Shown: in pieces, positions 41,909 to 49,702 of the stretch
How positions within the stretch are numbered: position 1 is the stretch's first letter
Layout of the letters: the number at the start of each line of letters is the position of its first letter
Assembly: GCF_013697085.1 (NCBI RefSeq)
Contig: NZ_JACEFT010000011.1
Coordinates: 1 to 64,000, forward strand
Direction of reading: 5' to 3'
DNA: 64,000 nucleotides
Origin: Billgrantia kenyensis
GTDB lineage: Bacteria; Pseudomonadota; Gammaproteobacteria; Pseudomonadales; Halomonadaceae
Notes under the pieces: generated by a model
Seen by the model: only the letters and a program-made list of their open reading frames with translations
Databases searched by the model: none
What the model was told of the DNA's origin: nothing
Made by a program: the position numbers and the translations under genes

Positions 41909-42763
41909 TCAGTCGTTGAGGCCCAGCAGGGCATAGGATTCGCGAACCATGTCGTACTCGGCGTCATCCACGTGCACCATTTCGGCGCCGACGTACTTGT
42001 CGCGCTCGCCCGGGGCGAGGATCGCCTGCAGCAGGCCTTCTGGATCGGCCATGAAGGCCTCCTGAATCTCGCTCACGCACTCGGCTGAGATGTGCGGGCC
42101 GGCTACCATGGGGTCACCCGGCATATCCTGGCCGCGCTCGATGATGCGATAGTTATCCTCTCCGTGCTGGGCAGCGAAGGGAGCAAAATCACGAACGCCA
42201 GTGCCTACGGCGTCGACCTCGCCGGAGGCCAGGGCCTGCATGCGGGCGCCATCCAGCAGCGAGATGCGCAGGTCGCGGTCGATGTCCAGGCCGGCCTGGT
42301 GCAGCATGTAGCTGGGCATGATGTGGCCGGTGGTGGAGCCGTGGTCCTTCATGGCCACGTGCTTGCCCTTGAGGTCCTCCAGGGTCTCGATATCGCTGTC
42401 GGTGGGGGCGATGAAGACCGAGTAGTACTCAGGGCGCACGATGGCGGTGATCGGCTGCACGCCCTCGACGCGCTCGGCCATCAGCACGTACTCGGAGGGG
42501 CCGGCCAGCACGATGTCGACCTGCTCGAAACGCAGGGCGTTGATGGCGGTGGTGCGGTTGCCCACCGGGAAAAACTCCACCTCGACCCCCAGGCGCGATT
42601 CGACTTCCTCGACGAAATCACCGAAAGCACGCTGGAGTTCTTCGGTGCCCTCGATGCCGGTGTCGGCGAAGCGCAGGGTGGTGGGGCAGGACTCGGCAGC
42701 CTGGGCCTGGGAAGCAATGGCCAGGGCACCAATCGCAGCAAGTGGGAGCAAGTGCTTGAACAT
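41909..42763 (-). CDS. phnD: Phosphonate/phosphite-type binding protein (copy 3)
   Basis: 284-residue binding protein with a signal peptide (LLPLAAIGALAIASQAQA). The mature part starts ESCPTTLRFADTGIEGTEEL. PVGNRTTAINALRFEQVDIV, LAGPSEYVLMAERVEGVQPI, AMKDHGSTTGHIMPSYMLHQ and AVGTGVRDFAPFAAQH differ strongly from the other PhnD proteins here and recall the PtxB/PhnD2-like group that includes phosphite and methylphosphonate receptors. The ligand is uncertain; no phosphite dehydrogenase is in the window. Upstream lies a four-unit Pho-like array overlapping an inverted repeat. Confidence 0.88.
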   Translation of the reverse strand: MFKHLLPLAAIGALAIASQAQAAESCPTTLRFADTGIEGTEELQRAFGDFVEEVESRLGVEVEFFPVGNRTTAINALRFEQVDIVLAGPSEYVLMAERVEGVQPITAIVRPEYYSVFIAPTDSDIETLEDLKGKHVAMKDHGSTTGHIMPSYMLHQAGLDIDRDLRISLLDGARMQALASGEVDAVGTGVRDFAPFAAQHGEDNYRIIERGQDMPGDPMVAGPHISAECVSEIQEAFMADPEGLLQAILAPGERDKYVGAEMVHVDDAEYDMVRESYALLGLND

Positions 42764-42824
42764 GAGTCACCTCGAGTGATTGGAACAGGGTGGGAGCTGG
42801 GTGGTCATACCCTGCCAATGCGAG

Positions 42825-42864
42825 ATGACAAGACTGTTTCACAAAGTTAACAGTCTTGTGACGA
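42825..42864 (-). promoter_or_regulatory. Pho-like array overlapping an 11-bp inverted repeat, phnD3-aceK intergenic region
   Basis: On the minus strand TCGTCAC (42864), CTGTTAA (42853), GTGAAAC (42842) and TTGTCAT (42831) begin exactly 11 bp apart; units 1, 2 and 4 resemble the PhoB half-site CTGTCAT. A perfect 11-bp inverted repeat, ACAAGACTGTT (42828-42838) and AACAGTCTTGT (42849-42859), overlaps it. The site is 62 bp upstream of phnD copy 3 and 108 bp upstream of aceK, which is transcribed the other way. Confidence 0.5.
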
Positions 42865-42971
42865 CCTGGGGTTCAAGCTGTTGTGAAACTACAGTGGGCC
42901 CCACCATGGTCGGCTCGCGCTGCAGTCGAGAATTGGCGAAGCTGGTGGCCTACGCTGCCCGGAGTCCGTCC

Positions 42972-44717
42972 ATGAAGCACTCGCCTGCCTATCGTCTCGC
43001 CGCCACGATCCTGCACGGCTTCGACGAGTACCGCACCAGGTTCAAGGAGATCACCGCCGATGCCAGCCGGCGTTTCCGCGATGCCGCCTGGCGCGAGGCA
43101 CAGCAGGCTTCGGCCGAACGCATCAATCTCTACGAGGAGAAGGTCAGCGAGACGCTGGGGCGGCTGAAGCGGGCGCTGGACGAGGATGAGCTGACTCACT
43201 GCGAGTGTTGGCGCGAGGCGCGCAACCACTACGCCGAGCTGATCAGCGAGCGGCTCGACTATGAGCTGGCGGAAACCTACTTCAACTCGCTGTTCTGCTC
43301 GATCTTTCACCACCGTCACATACGCAATGACTGGATGTTCGTCTACAGTTCGCGGGACGCGGCGGCCCACCACTCGGGCCTCGAGCCTTGCCGCCACTTG
43401 ACCGTCAAAGGTGACTGGGAAACGGCGATTCGCTGGGCGCTGGCCGAGGCGCCGTTCGAGACCCCCTTCGAGGATCTGGAGCGGGACGTGCGCTTGGGGG
43501 GAGACTTCCTGCGCGGCCATCTGCCCCGGGCGATCCTCGATTCGCCGGATACCGAAGTCGAGCTGCTCAAGAGCGTGTTCTATCGCAACAAGGGCGCCTA
43601 TCTGGTGGGTCGGATCCGCGGCGCTGGCGAGCAGGTGCCGCTGGTACTGCCAATCCTGCACGAGCAGGGGGAGGGCCTGCACCTGGATACCGTGCTGATC
43701 GAGTCGGACGAGGTCTCGATCATCTTCTCCTTCACTCGTGCCTACTTCCAGGTCGAGGTGCAGGTGCCTGGGGAGTTCGTCGACTACCTTCAGGAGCTCA
43801 TGCCGGACAAGCCCGAGGGGGAGCTCTACTCGGCGATCGGCTTCTTCAAGCATGGCAAGACCGAATTCTTCCGAGCGCTGAATCGCCAGGTGGCCAAGCG
43901 TGAGGACAAGTTCATCATCGCCCCGGGGGTGCGGGGCATGGTGATGGCGGTGTTCGTGCTGCCCTCGTTTCGCACCGTGTTCAAGATCATCAAGGATCGC
44001 TTCGACCCCTCCAAGGAGATGAGCCACGATACCGTGCGCGAGAAGTACCGGCTGGTGAAACGGCACGACAGGGTCGGGCGCATGGCCGATACCCAGGAGT
44101 TTTCCAATTTCATCGCGCGCAAGGATCACTTCGCCCCGGAGTGTCTCGAACACCTGCTGGAGGTGGCGCCCTCCACGGTCTACCTCAGAGGTGACAAGGT
44201 GATCATCAAGCACTGCTACACCGAGCGCATGATGACCCCGCTCAACCTCTACCTGGAGCAGTGCGAGGAAGGCGAAGTCCGTGCGGTGCTCAAGGACTAC
44301 GGCAACGCTATCAAGCAGATGGCGGCGGCCAACATCTTCCCCGGCGACATGCTGCTGAAGAACTTCGGGGTCACCCGCCACGGCCGGGTGATCTTCTACG
44401 ACTACGATGAGGTGTGCTACCTCACCGAATGCAACTTTCGTCACATTCCCGAGCCGATGTACCCGGAGCAGGAGCTGTCCGGCGAGCCTTGGTACTCGGT
44501 GGGTCCGAATGATATTTTCCCCGAGGAGTTCGGGCCGTTCCTGTTTGCCGACCTGAGGCTGCGCAAGCTCTTCTACCAACTGCACGGCGAGTTGTTCGAC
44601 GCCGACTACTGGAAGTCGCTGCAGCAGGCGATCGTCGACGGACGGGTGATCGACGTCTACCCCTATCGCAACAAGCAGCGCTTCAACGCCAGCGACAGCA
44701 ACGGCCTGGTTTACTAG
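42972..44717 (+). CDS. aceK: Isocitrate dehydrogenase kinase/phosphatase AceK
   Basis: 581-residue bifunctional enzyme that switches isocitrate dehydrogenase on and off by reversible phosphorylation and so diverts carbon into the glyoxylate shunt. Residues 1-315 form the regulatory domain. The kinase part includes APGVRGMVMAVFVLPSFRTV (ATP loop with the AceK VRGMVM motif), FKIIKDRF (lysine), FPGDMLLKNFGVTRHGRVIF (catalytic loop) and YDYDEVCYLTEC (DYDE metal site). Start MKHSPAYRLAATILHGFDEY aligns with known N-termini. It is alone here; aceA and aceB are not in the window. Confidence 0.95.
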   Translation: MKHSPAYRLAATILHGFDEYRTRFKEITADASRRFRDAAWREAQQASAERINLYEEKVSETLGRLKRALDEDELTHCECWREARNHYAELISERLDYELAETYFNSLFCSIFHHRHIRNDWMFVYSSRDAAAHHSGLEPCRHLTVKGDWETAIRWALAEAPFETPFEDLERDVRLGGDFLRGHLPRAILDSPDTEVELLKSVFYRNKGAYLVGRIRGAGEQVPLVLPILHEQGEGLHLDTVLIESDEVSIIFSFTRAYFQVEVQVPGEFVDYLQELMPDKPEGELYSAIGFFKHGKTEFFRALNRQVAKREDKFIIAPGVRGMVMAVFVLPSFRTVFKIIKDRFDPSKEMSHDTVREKYRLVKRHDRVGRMADTQEFSNFIARKDHFAPECLEHLLEVAPSTVYLRGDKVIIKHCYTERMMTPLNLYLEQCEEGEVRAVLKDYGNAIKQMAAANIFPGDMLLKNFGVTRHGRVIFYDYDEVCYLTECNFRHIPEPMYPEQELSGEPWYSVGPNDIFPEEFGPFLFADLRLRKLFYQLHGELFDADYWKSLQQAIVDGRVIDVYPYRNKQRFNASDSNGLVY

Positions 44718-44722
44718 TCGAA

Positions 44723-44745
44723 GAGGCGAGTGTCCCACTCGCCTC
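44723..44745 (+). terminator. Hairpin after aceK
   Basis: GAGGCGAGTG (44723-44732) and CACTCGCCTC (44736-44745) form a perfect 10-bp stem with a TCC loop, starting 6 bp after the aceK stop. No U-tract follows, so it may only weakly terminate or may protect the 3' end. The sirtuin gene starts 18 bp later. Confidence 0.5.
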
Positions 44746-44763
44746 GTCCCACGCGAGGAGCCC

Positions 44764-45495
44764 ATGGCAGACGACAGGCCCCACCTGGTGGTCTTCACCG
44801 GGTCCGGCATCAGCGCCGAGAGCGGTATCCAGACCTTTCGCGCCGGCGACGGGCTGTGGGCCGAGCACCCCATCGAGGAGGTGGCGACGCCCCAGGCCTG
44901 GCGCCGCGACCCCGCCCGGGTACTTCAGTTCTACAACCTGCGCCGTGAGCAGGTGCGCCGGGCGCGGCCCAACGCCGCCCACAAGGCGTTGGCTGCTCTT
45001 GAGAAACGCGGGTTTCGCGTAAGCATCATCACCCAGAACATCGATGACCTCCACGAGCGGGCCGGCTCGCGCAACGTGCTGCACCTGCACGGCGAAATAC
45101 TCAAGGCGCGCTCGACGGTGGATGCGCGCATGCAGTACCCGCTGCCGCGCGGCGGCATCGCGCTGGGCGACATCTGCGATAAGGGTAGCCAGCTGCGCCC
45201 CGACGTCGTGTGGTTCGGCGAGAGCGTGCCGCATTTCGGCGAAGCCTGCGACATCGTCGCCGAGGCGGACCTGCTGCTGGTGGTGGGCACCTCGCTGGCG
45301 GTGATGCCGGCGGCGTCGCTCCTCGAACATGCCCCGCTCGATGTGCCCAGCGTGCTGATCGACCCCGAGGCCCATGCCCTGGCGCCACCTGGAGTGACAC
45401 GTATCTGCCAGCCCGCCGGCAAGGGCGTACCGGCGCTGGTGCGTCACTGGCGGCGGGAAGGGCGGCTGTGGTTGCCGCAAACCCTGCTTGGCTGA
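44764..45495 (+). CDS. Sir2-family NAD-dependent protein deacylase, zinc-site cysteines missing
   Basis: 243-residue sirtuin. NAD-binding GSGISAESGIQTFRAGDGLW, ITQNIDDLHERAGSRNVLHL and catalytic His in HLHGEILKAR are present; VVGTSLAVMPAASLL and LIDPEAHAL close the Rossmann core. YNLRR carries the Tyr and Arg typical of sirtuins that remove succinyl or malonyl groups. The four cysteines that bind structural zinc in CobB are absent: after HGEILKAR the stretch runs STVDARMQYPLPRGGIALGD with no CxxC. The length is otherwise normal. AGGAG precedes the ATG. Confidence 0.88.
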   Translation: MADDRPHLVVFTGSGISAESGIQTFRAGDGLWAEHPIEEVATPQAWRRDPARVLQFYNLRREQVRRARPNAAHKALAALEKRGFRVSIITQNIDDLHERAGSRNVLHLHGEILKARSTVDARMQYPLPRGGIALGDICDKGSQLRPDVVWFGESVPHFGEACDIVAEADLLLVVGTSLAVMPAASLLEHAPLDVPSVLIDPEAHALAPPGVTRICQPAGKGVPALVRHWRREGRLWLPQTLLG

Positions 45496-45500
45496 ATGGC

Positions 45501-45528
45501 TTGGCTGAGTGTCAGGGCATGCTAGAAT
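45501..45528 (+). promoter_or_regulatory. Sigma70-type promoter of tapT
   Basis: TTGGCT (45501-45506), a 16-bp spacer and TAGAAT (45523-45528) precede the tapT start codon by about 30 bp. The -10 TGCTAGAAT followed by GCCCGCCC is a common form in GC-rich gammaproteobacteria. Confidence 0.5.
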
Positions 45529-45557
45529 GCCCGCCCGTTTTTCCTGATGGCGAACCG

Positions 45558-46349
45558 ATGCCGGACCAGACCTGCCAGGCCGACCACTGTGACTCCCGCG
45601 CTGGGTTTTCTCATGCCGCCGCCAGGCTTTCTCATGATCCCGCGACAGGCCATCCCCGCCCGCCGCGGCGCGAGTTCAAGGCGCGAGGCAGCTTCGTCGA
45701 GCGCTGTCCTGGCTGCAACCTGCCGGCGTTGAATTGTCTGTGCCCCTATCAGGCCAGGGCCGAGAGCGAGGCCCGGGTCTGGCTGATCACTCACCCGCTG
45801 GAGCATCTCAAGCCGACCAATACCGGGCGTTTGATTCGTGACGTACTGCCGGGCACCGAGGTGTTCACCTGGTATCGTACGGTGCCGGATGCGCGGTTGC
45901 TTGAGCTGCTCGAGGACCCCGACCTGGTGCCTTTCGTGATCTTCCCCGACGATCAGCCCGACTACGCCGATCGCGTGGTAGACATCCAGGCGGTAAGCGA
46001 GGTCAAGGTGAGCGGGAGGACGCCGGTCTTCATCCTGCTCGACGGTACCTGGCGTCAGGCGCGGCGGATCTTTCGCAAGAGCCCCTATCTCGATGCCTTG
46101 CCGGTGCTGCCGTTGAGCACCACCCGGCAGACCCGCTACCAATTGCGCAAGCCCGCCTCCCGGGCCCACCTGTGTACCGCCGAGGTTGCCGTCGAGCTGC
46201 TGCGCCAGAGCGGGGACGTCGATGCGGCCCAGGTACTGGATGACTACTTCGACACCTTCAACGTCAGCTATGCCGCCAGCCGGCGCTACGAGAAAATCGA
46301 AGTGTCGACGCCCGCCATGCTGCGGCTGGTGGCCAGGCGTACAGGCTGA
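45558..46349 (+). CDS. tapT: tRNA-uridine aminocarboxypropyltransferase (DTW domain)
   Basis: 263-residue DTW-domain enzyme that transfers the aminocarboxypropyl group of SAM to uridine 47 of tRNAs (acp3U). Zinc-type cysteines lie in RCPGCNLPALNCLCPYQA; WLITHPLEHLKPTNTGRLI, the DTW-like core FILLDGTWRQARRIFRKSPY (here DGTW) and PLSTTRQTRYQLRKP are conserved. The first roughly 45 residues are poorly conserved, so the exact start is less certain; ATG 45558 fits a promoter ending near 45538. It converges with the GGDEF gene with 6 bp between. Confidence 0.87.
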   Translation: MPDQTCQADHCDSRAGFSHAAARLSHDPATGHPRPPRREFKARGSFVERCPGCNLPALNCLCPYQARAESEARVWLITHPLEHLKPTNTGRLIRDVLPGTEVFTWYRTVPDARLLELLEDPDLVPFVIFPDDQPDYADRVVDIQAVSEVKVSGRTPVFILLDGTWRQARRIFRKSPYLDALPVLPLSTTRQTRYQLRKPASRAHLCTAEVAVELLRQSGDVDAAQVLDDYFDTFNVSYAASRRYEKIEVSTPAMLRLVARRTG

Positions 46350-46355
46350 AGGGGC

Positions 46356-47732
46356 TCAAGGGTCGGTATCCTGGGTTCGCACGCAGGCACGCCCCGCGCG
46401 CTTGGCGCGATACATGGCGAGATCTGCACGTTGAACCAGCTTTCGCGAAGTATCCCCGGATTGGCTGACGGTGACACCAAAGCTGGCAGTAACCGGTCCT
46501 GCCGGCTCGATTGGGTGCCGAGCCAAGGCGTGGCACAGGCGCCAAGCCAGCTCCTGTGCCTGCGCGAGGTCGCAATCGGGTACGACGACAACGAACTCCT
46601 CGCCACCCCAGCGGCCCAGATGATCGCTGTCGCGAAGCTGTGCCTGAGCCCGCTGAGCGACTTCGAACAGCACCCGGTCACCGGCCTCATGGCCGTGAAG
46701 GTCGTTGATCTGCTTGAAGTGGTCGACATCGAACAGCAGCAGTGCCAAGGGGCTGGAGTTGCGATGGCTCATGGCCAGCTTGGTCTCGAGCAGCTGTTCG
46801 ATGCGATGCCGGTTTGCAATCCGGGTCAACGGGTCGGTGTTGGCCAGCCACTGCAGTCTGGTATTGCGCTGGTGCAGGATGCGGTAGCGCTGTCGGGTGG
46901 TCTGTTTTTCCTGAAGTAGCGCTTCGCGTAGCGCAGCCAACTGGACGAGCTGTAGCAGCAGGTGCCTTCGCGGTGGGTCGAGATGGCGTGGCTGACGATC
47001 ATGGCACACCACCATGCGCCGACCCGGAGCTGCCTTCTGGAGTCCGAGGATGAGAGCCGCGCGAGCTTGTCGGCGAGTCAGCCAGGGGCGTAGCTTGGAG
47101 GGTGGCAGGCATAGCGGACAGGACGACAGGTCGGGGAGCGGGCCGGGTGTCGCAAGCAGCTCGACGGGCCTCGCCTGGCTGTCGATCATCATCAGCGGTG
47201 CATTGGTGCAATGCGTCATGCTGCGCATGCCATGTTCTGAACTGGACAGCATGCAGGTTTCGAAACCGCTCAGCACATGCATGGCCCTGAGCAGTTGAGC
47301 ATGGAGTTCATCAACGCTACCGGCTTGAGCGATGCGTGCCCCCCAAGCGTAGCCGAGCCCCGGCAGCTCATGGCTCTCGCCGGCCTGAGGCTCAACTTCC
47401 AGAATGACATGCTGGCCTGTCGTATGGGTAGAGGCATACAGAGACTGCGAGGCCGCCCGACCGGAGGGAATCGTCACTCCGGGAGCGCCCTTGGCCAATG
47501 CGCTTGCCAAGGCCGTTGCGGTTTTGGCGCCCAGCACTGTTTCGGGCGGCCTCCCGAGCGCTTTGGCGGGGGCCAGGCCGAAGAAGGGATAAAGATTGGC
47601 GCTGACCAGGCAAATGCCTTGCCAGTCACTGTCGAAAGCGATGAGGCAGCCATGCGGCTGCACCGTGCCGACGGAAGCTGGCACGGAGGGGGATAAGCTC
47701 GCCTCGAGTTCCCTTTCAAGCGAGAAAGACAT
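46356..47732 (-). CDS. Diguanylate cyclase with degenerate phytochrome-like sensor
   Basis: 458 residues. Residues about 15-110 resemble the phytochrome PAS-2 domain (GTVQPHGCLIAFDSDW, VSANLYPFFG). Residues 130-290 look like a decayed GAF domain (LLRAMHVLSGFETCML, RRMVVCHDRQPRHLDPPRRH) lacking the bilin-pocket motif. A coiled linker (QEKQTTRQRYRILHQRNTRL) leads to a GGDEF domain (DPLTRIANRH, LLFDVDHFKQINDLHGHEAG, RWGGEEFVVV). GGEEF is an active-site form, so it should make cyclic di-GMP. A leader frame upstream of MSFSLERELEASL is rejected. What signal the sensor perceives is unknown. Confidence 0.85.
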   Translation of the reverse strand: MSFSLERELEASLSPSVPASVGTVQPHGCLIAFDSDWQGICLVSANLYPFFGLAPAKALGRPPETVLGAKTATALASALAKGAPGVTIPSGRAASQSLYASTHTTGQHVILEVEPQAGESHELPGLGYAWGARIAQAGSVDELHAQLLRAMHVLSGFETCMLSSSEHGMRSMTHCTNAPLMMIDSQARPVELLATPGPLPDLSSCPLCLPPSKLRPWLTRRQARAALILGLQKAAPGRRMVVCHDRQPRHLDPPRRHLLLQLVQLAALREALLQEKQTTRQRYRILHQRNTRLQWLANTDPLTRIANRHRIEQLLETKLAMSHRNSSPLALLLFDVDHFKQINDLHGHEAGDRVLFEVAQRAQAQLRDSDHLGRWGGEEFVVVVPDCDLAQAQELAWRLCHALARHPIEPAGPVTASFGVTVSQSGDTSRKLVQRADLAMYRAKRAGRACVRTQDTDP

Positions 47733-47844
47733 GGTTTTTCCTGTTATGTATTCGGCAGCGAGGGTTGGCTGCCGCTCCCTGTATCGCCCCGTGTCACCCG
47801 GGAAGGTGGCACGGGGCTTCCAGGCACCCGATATCACTAAAGTA

Positions 47845-47878
47845 AACCACTGGTTGCGATATTATTTCAACCGCGGTT
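47845..47878 (+). promoter_or_regulatory. Paired palindromic operators at the XRE regulator promoter
   Basis: AACCACTGGTT (47845-47855) and AACCGCGGTT (47869-47878) are two related palindromes whose centres are about 24 bp apart, on the same face of the helix. Between them lies a TATTAT that could be a -10 (47860-47865). The arrangement suggests cooperative repression at the promoter of the XRE gene starting at 47915, most simply by its own product. Confidence 0.5.
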
Positions 47879-47914
47879 TAACTGCGAGTGCGGTGCGCGC
47901 GGCACATTCCATCG

Positions 47915-48334
47915 ATGAACGAAAAGACCGCCTTTGCCGAGCGACTGGCTGCGTCCATGCGAGCTGCTGGCTACGAACCGCGTCCAGCCGTGCTGGAGCG
48001 GGAATTCAATCTGCGCTACTGGGGCAAGCCTGTGACACTACAGGGGGTACGCCGCTGGCTGTGCGGCGAAACCCTGCCCCAGCAGGAAAAGCTACAGGTA
48101 CTGGCCGAGTGGCTGGGCGTCGAGCCACAGGAGCTGCGCTACGGCCAGGGGAGCCGCCAGCGGGTCAACGAGCCGCGTGGCGCCTGGGATGCATCGATCA
48201 GCGCCGAGGAGCGCCGCGTGCTGCAGCGCTACCTTGCGTTGCCGGTAGAGCAGCGCAAGGTGGTGGCGCAGGTCATCGAAGCCTTCGCCCATGCCGACAA
48301 AGCCGGCTCGGGCGAAGAGGGGGGAAAGCGTTAG
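47915..48334 (+). CDS. XRE-family-like transcriptional regulator
   Basis: 139-residue protein. Residues about 5-80 look like a Cro/CI-type helix-turn-helix: FAERLAASMRAAGYEPRPAV, then LRYWGKPVTLQGVRRWLCGE (recognition helix) and LPQQEKLQVLAEWLGVEPQE. The C-terminal half (ISAEERRVLQRYLALPVEQR, KVVAQVIEAFAHAD) is helical and may dimerise. Such small regulators are often phage-derived or host-adapted. I chose ATG 47915; a weak GTG nine codons upstream is unlikely. No partner gene is adjacent. Confidence 0.78.
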   Translation: MNEKTAFAERLAASMRAAGYEPRPAVLEREFNLRYWGKPVTLQGVRRWLCGETLPQQEKLQVLAEWLGVEPQELRYGQGSRQRVNEPRGAWDASISAEERRVLQRYLALPVEQRKVVAQVIEAFAHADKAGSGEEGGKR

Positions 48335-48359
48335 CGAAAGCCCGGCGAGGGGGCGCCGG

Positions 48360-49604
48360 CTAGGCCGGCCCACCCATCAAAGCGCCGGCAATCCTGAAGC
48401 CTGCCACCCAGGTGGCGACGGCTGAACCCAGGGTGGCGAACATGAACACCAGCAGGGTGCGCGAGACGCGGTTACGCCACCAGCCCCTGAGCTTGGTGAC
48501 GTCGTGCCTCAGGGTCGAGAAGTCCTGCACCTTGGGCTTGCGCAGCCACAGCTCGACCCCCGCCGCGACGAAGCCGGCGCCGATGGTGGGGTTGAGCGAG
48601 GTCAGTGGGGCGGCAAACATGGTGGCCACCACCGTGATCGGGTGGGCCAGGGCCGCCAGCGTGGCCACTCCCGAAAGGACGCCGTTGATCAGGAACCATT
48701 CGCCGACCAGCTGCCAGCCGAGCTCGGTATTACGTGAAAAACCGATGGCGAAGCCGGTCAGTACCAGCACCGTGATCAGCCATGGCAGGGCGCGCCACAC
48801 CTTCGACGGCGGCGGAGTCACTTCCAGCGCTTCTCGCTCCGGCTGAGGGGCCTCGGGAAGGGGGGCTTCGAGGTGCTCGACCATGCCTTTCATGTGGCCG
48901 GCGCCGATCACCACCAGCACGTTGCGGTAGCTGCCAGGCGGGGCCTGCTCCGCCAGGCGCAGCACCATGTAGCGGTCGCGCTCGGAAATCAGCGGGGTGT
49001 ACAGAGCTTCCGACTCGGCGGCGAACTCACTGAAGGTCGACTCCAGTACGTCGCCTTCCTTCAGGCGCTCGATCTCCTCGGGGCTGACTTGCTGGCGGGA
49101 CATCACGCTGCCGAGCAGGCCGGTGAGCAGTGACATGCGTTGCCACCAGGGCACGTTGCCGTAGATGCGCTTGAGCGTGATGCCCACGTCGCGGTCCACC
49201 AGCAGCAGCGGCAGCTGATGGCGTCGCGCTTCCTCCAGGGCCGCGTGCATCTCGGCCCCGGGCTGGATCCCGGACTGCTCGGCAACGCGCTGTTGGAAGG
49301 CCCCCAGGGCCAGGTTGGCCGCGACCATCCCAGCCTTGCCCTGGCGGAATATCTCGAACAGGTCCTGCTGGGCCAAGGCGTCCGGGTTGCTGATGTTGTG
49401 ATGGCGTGCATCGCACAGTTCGATGGCCACGGCGTCGAACTCGCCGGAGCGGATCATGCGGCGCACGTCCTCGGCGCTCTCGGCCGAGACGTGTGCGGTA
49501 CCCAGCAGGGTGTAGCGGGTTTCCCCCACCTCGACGACGCGATGGGGACCGCTGAAGGCGCCTTCCTGGCGCGGGTCGGTCATGGAGTCCTGGGAATCGG
49601 TCAT
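48360..49604 (-). CDS. TraB-family membrane protein
   Basis: 414 residues. The N-terminal TraB/GumN-like domain (about 20-235) carries LLGTAHVSAESAEDV, AVAIELCDARHHN and VVIGAGHMKGMVEHL, the conserved GTxH, ELC and GxGH motifs. The C-terminal part has about four membrane helices (LPWLITVLVLTGFAIG and following) with AAPLTSLNPTIGAGFVAAGV. Bacterial members have been proposed to be metal-dependent proteases or pheromone-shutdown proteins; function in proteobacteria is unsettled. It is transcribed leftward, downstream of trkH. Confidence 0.85.
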   Translation of the reverse strand: MTDSQDSMTDPRQEGAFSGPHRVVEVGETRYTLLGTAHVSAESAEDVRRMIRSGEFDAVAIELCDARHHNISNPDALAQQDLFEIFRQGKAGMVAANLALGAFQQRVAEQSGIQPGAEMHAALEEARRHQLPLLLVDRDVGITLKRIYGNVPWWQRMSLLTGLLGSVMSRQQVSPEEIERLKEGDVLESTFSEFAAESEALYTPLISERDRYMVLRLAEQAPPGSYRNVLVVIGAGHMKGMVEHLEAPLPEAPQPEREALEVTPPPSKVWRALPWLITVLVLTGFAIGFSRNTELGWQLVGEWFLINGVLSGVATLAALAHPITVVATMFAAPLTSLNPTIGAGFVAAGVELWLRKPKVQDFSTLRHDVTKLRGWWRNRVSRTLLVFMFATLGSAVATWVAGFRIAGALMGGPA

Positions 49605-49702
49605 GGACGCTCAAGATGCAGAGAGTGAAGGTTCGATTATCCACGATGCGCCCGGGCTGGCCAAACGTGGGATAACAGGTGCAGTAGCGAATCCTCGTTT
49701 TT

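Noticed and set aside
42873..44873. 666-codon minus-strand frame opposite aceK
   Set aside because: It runs antisense to a clearly conserved AceK sequence and has no recognisable motif or ribosome site.
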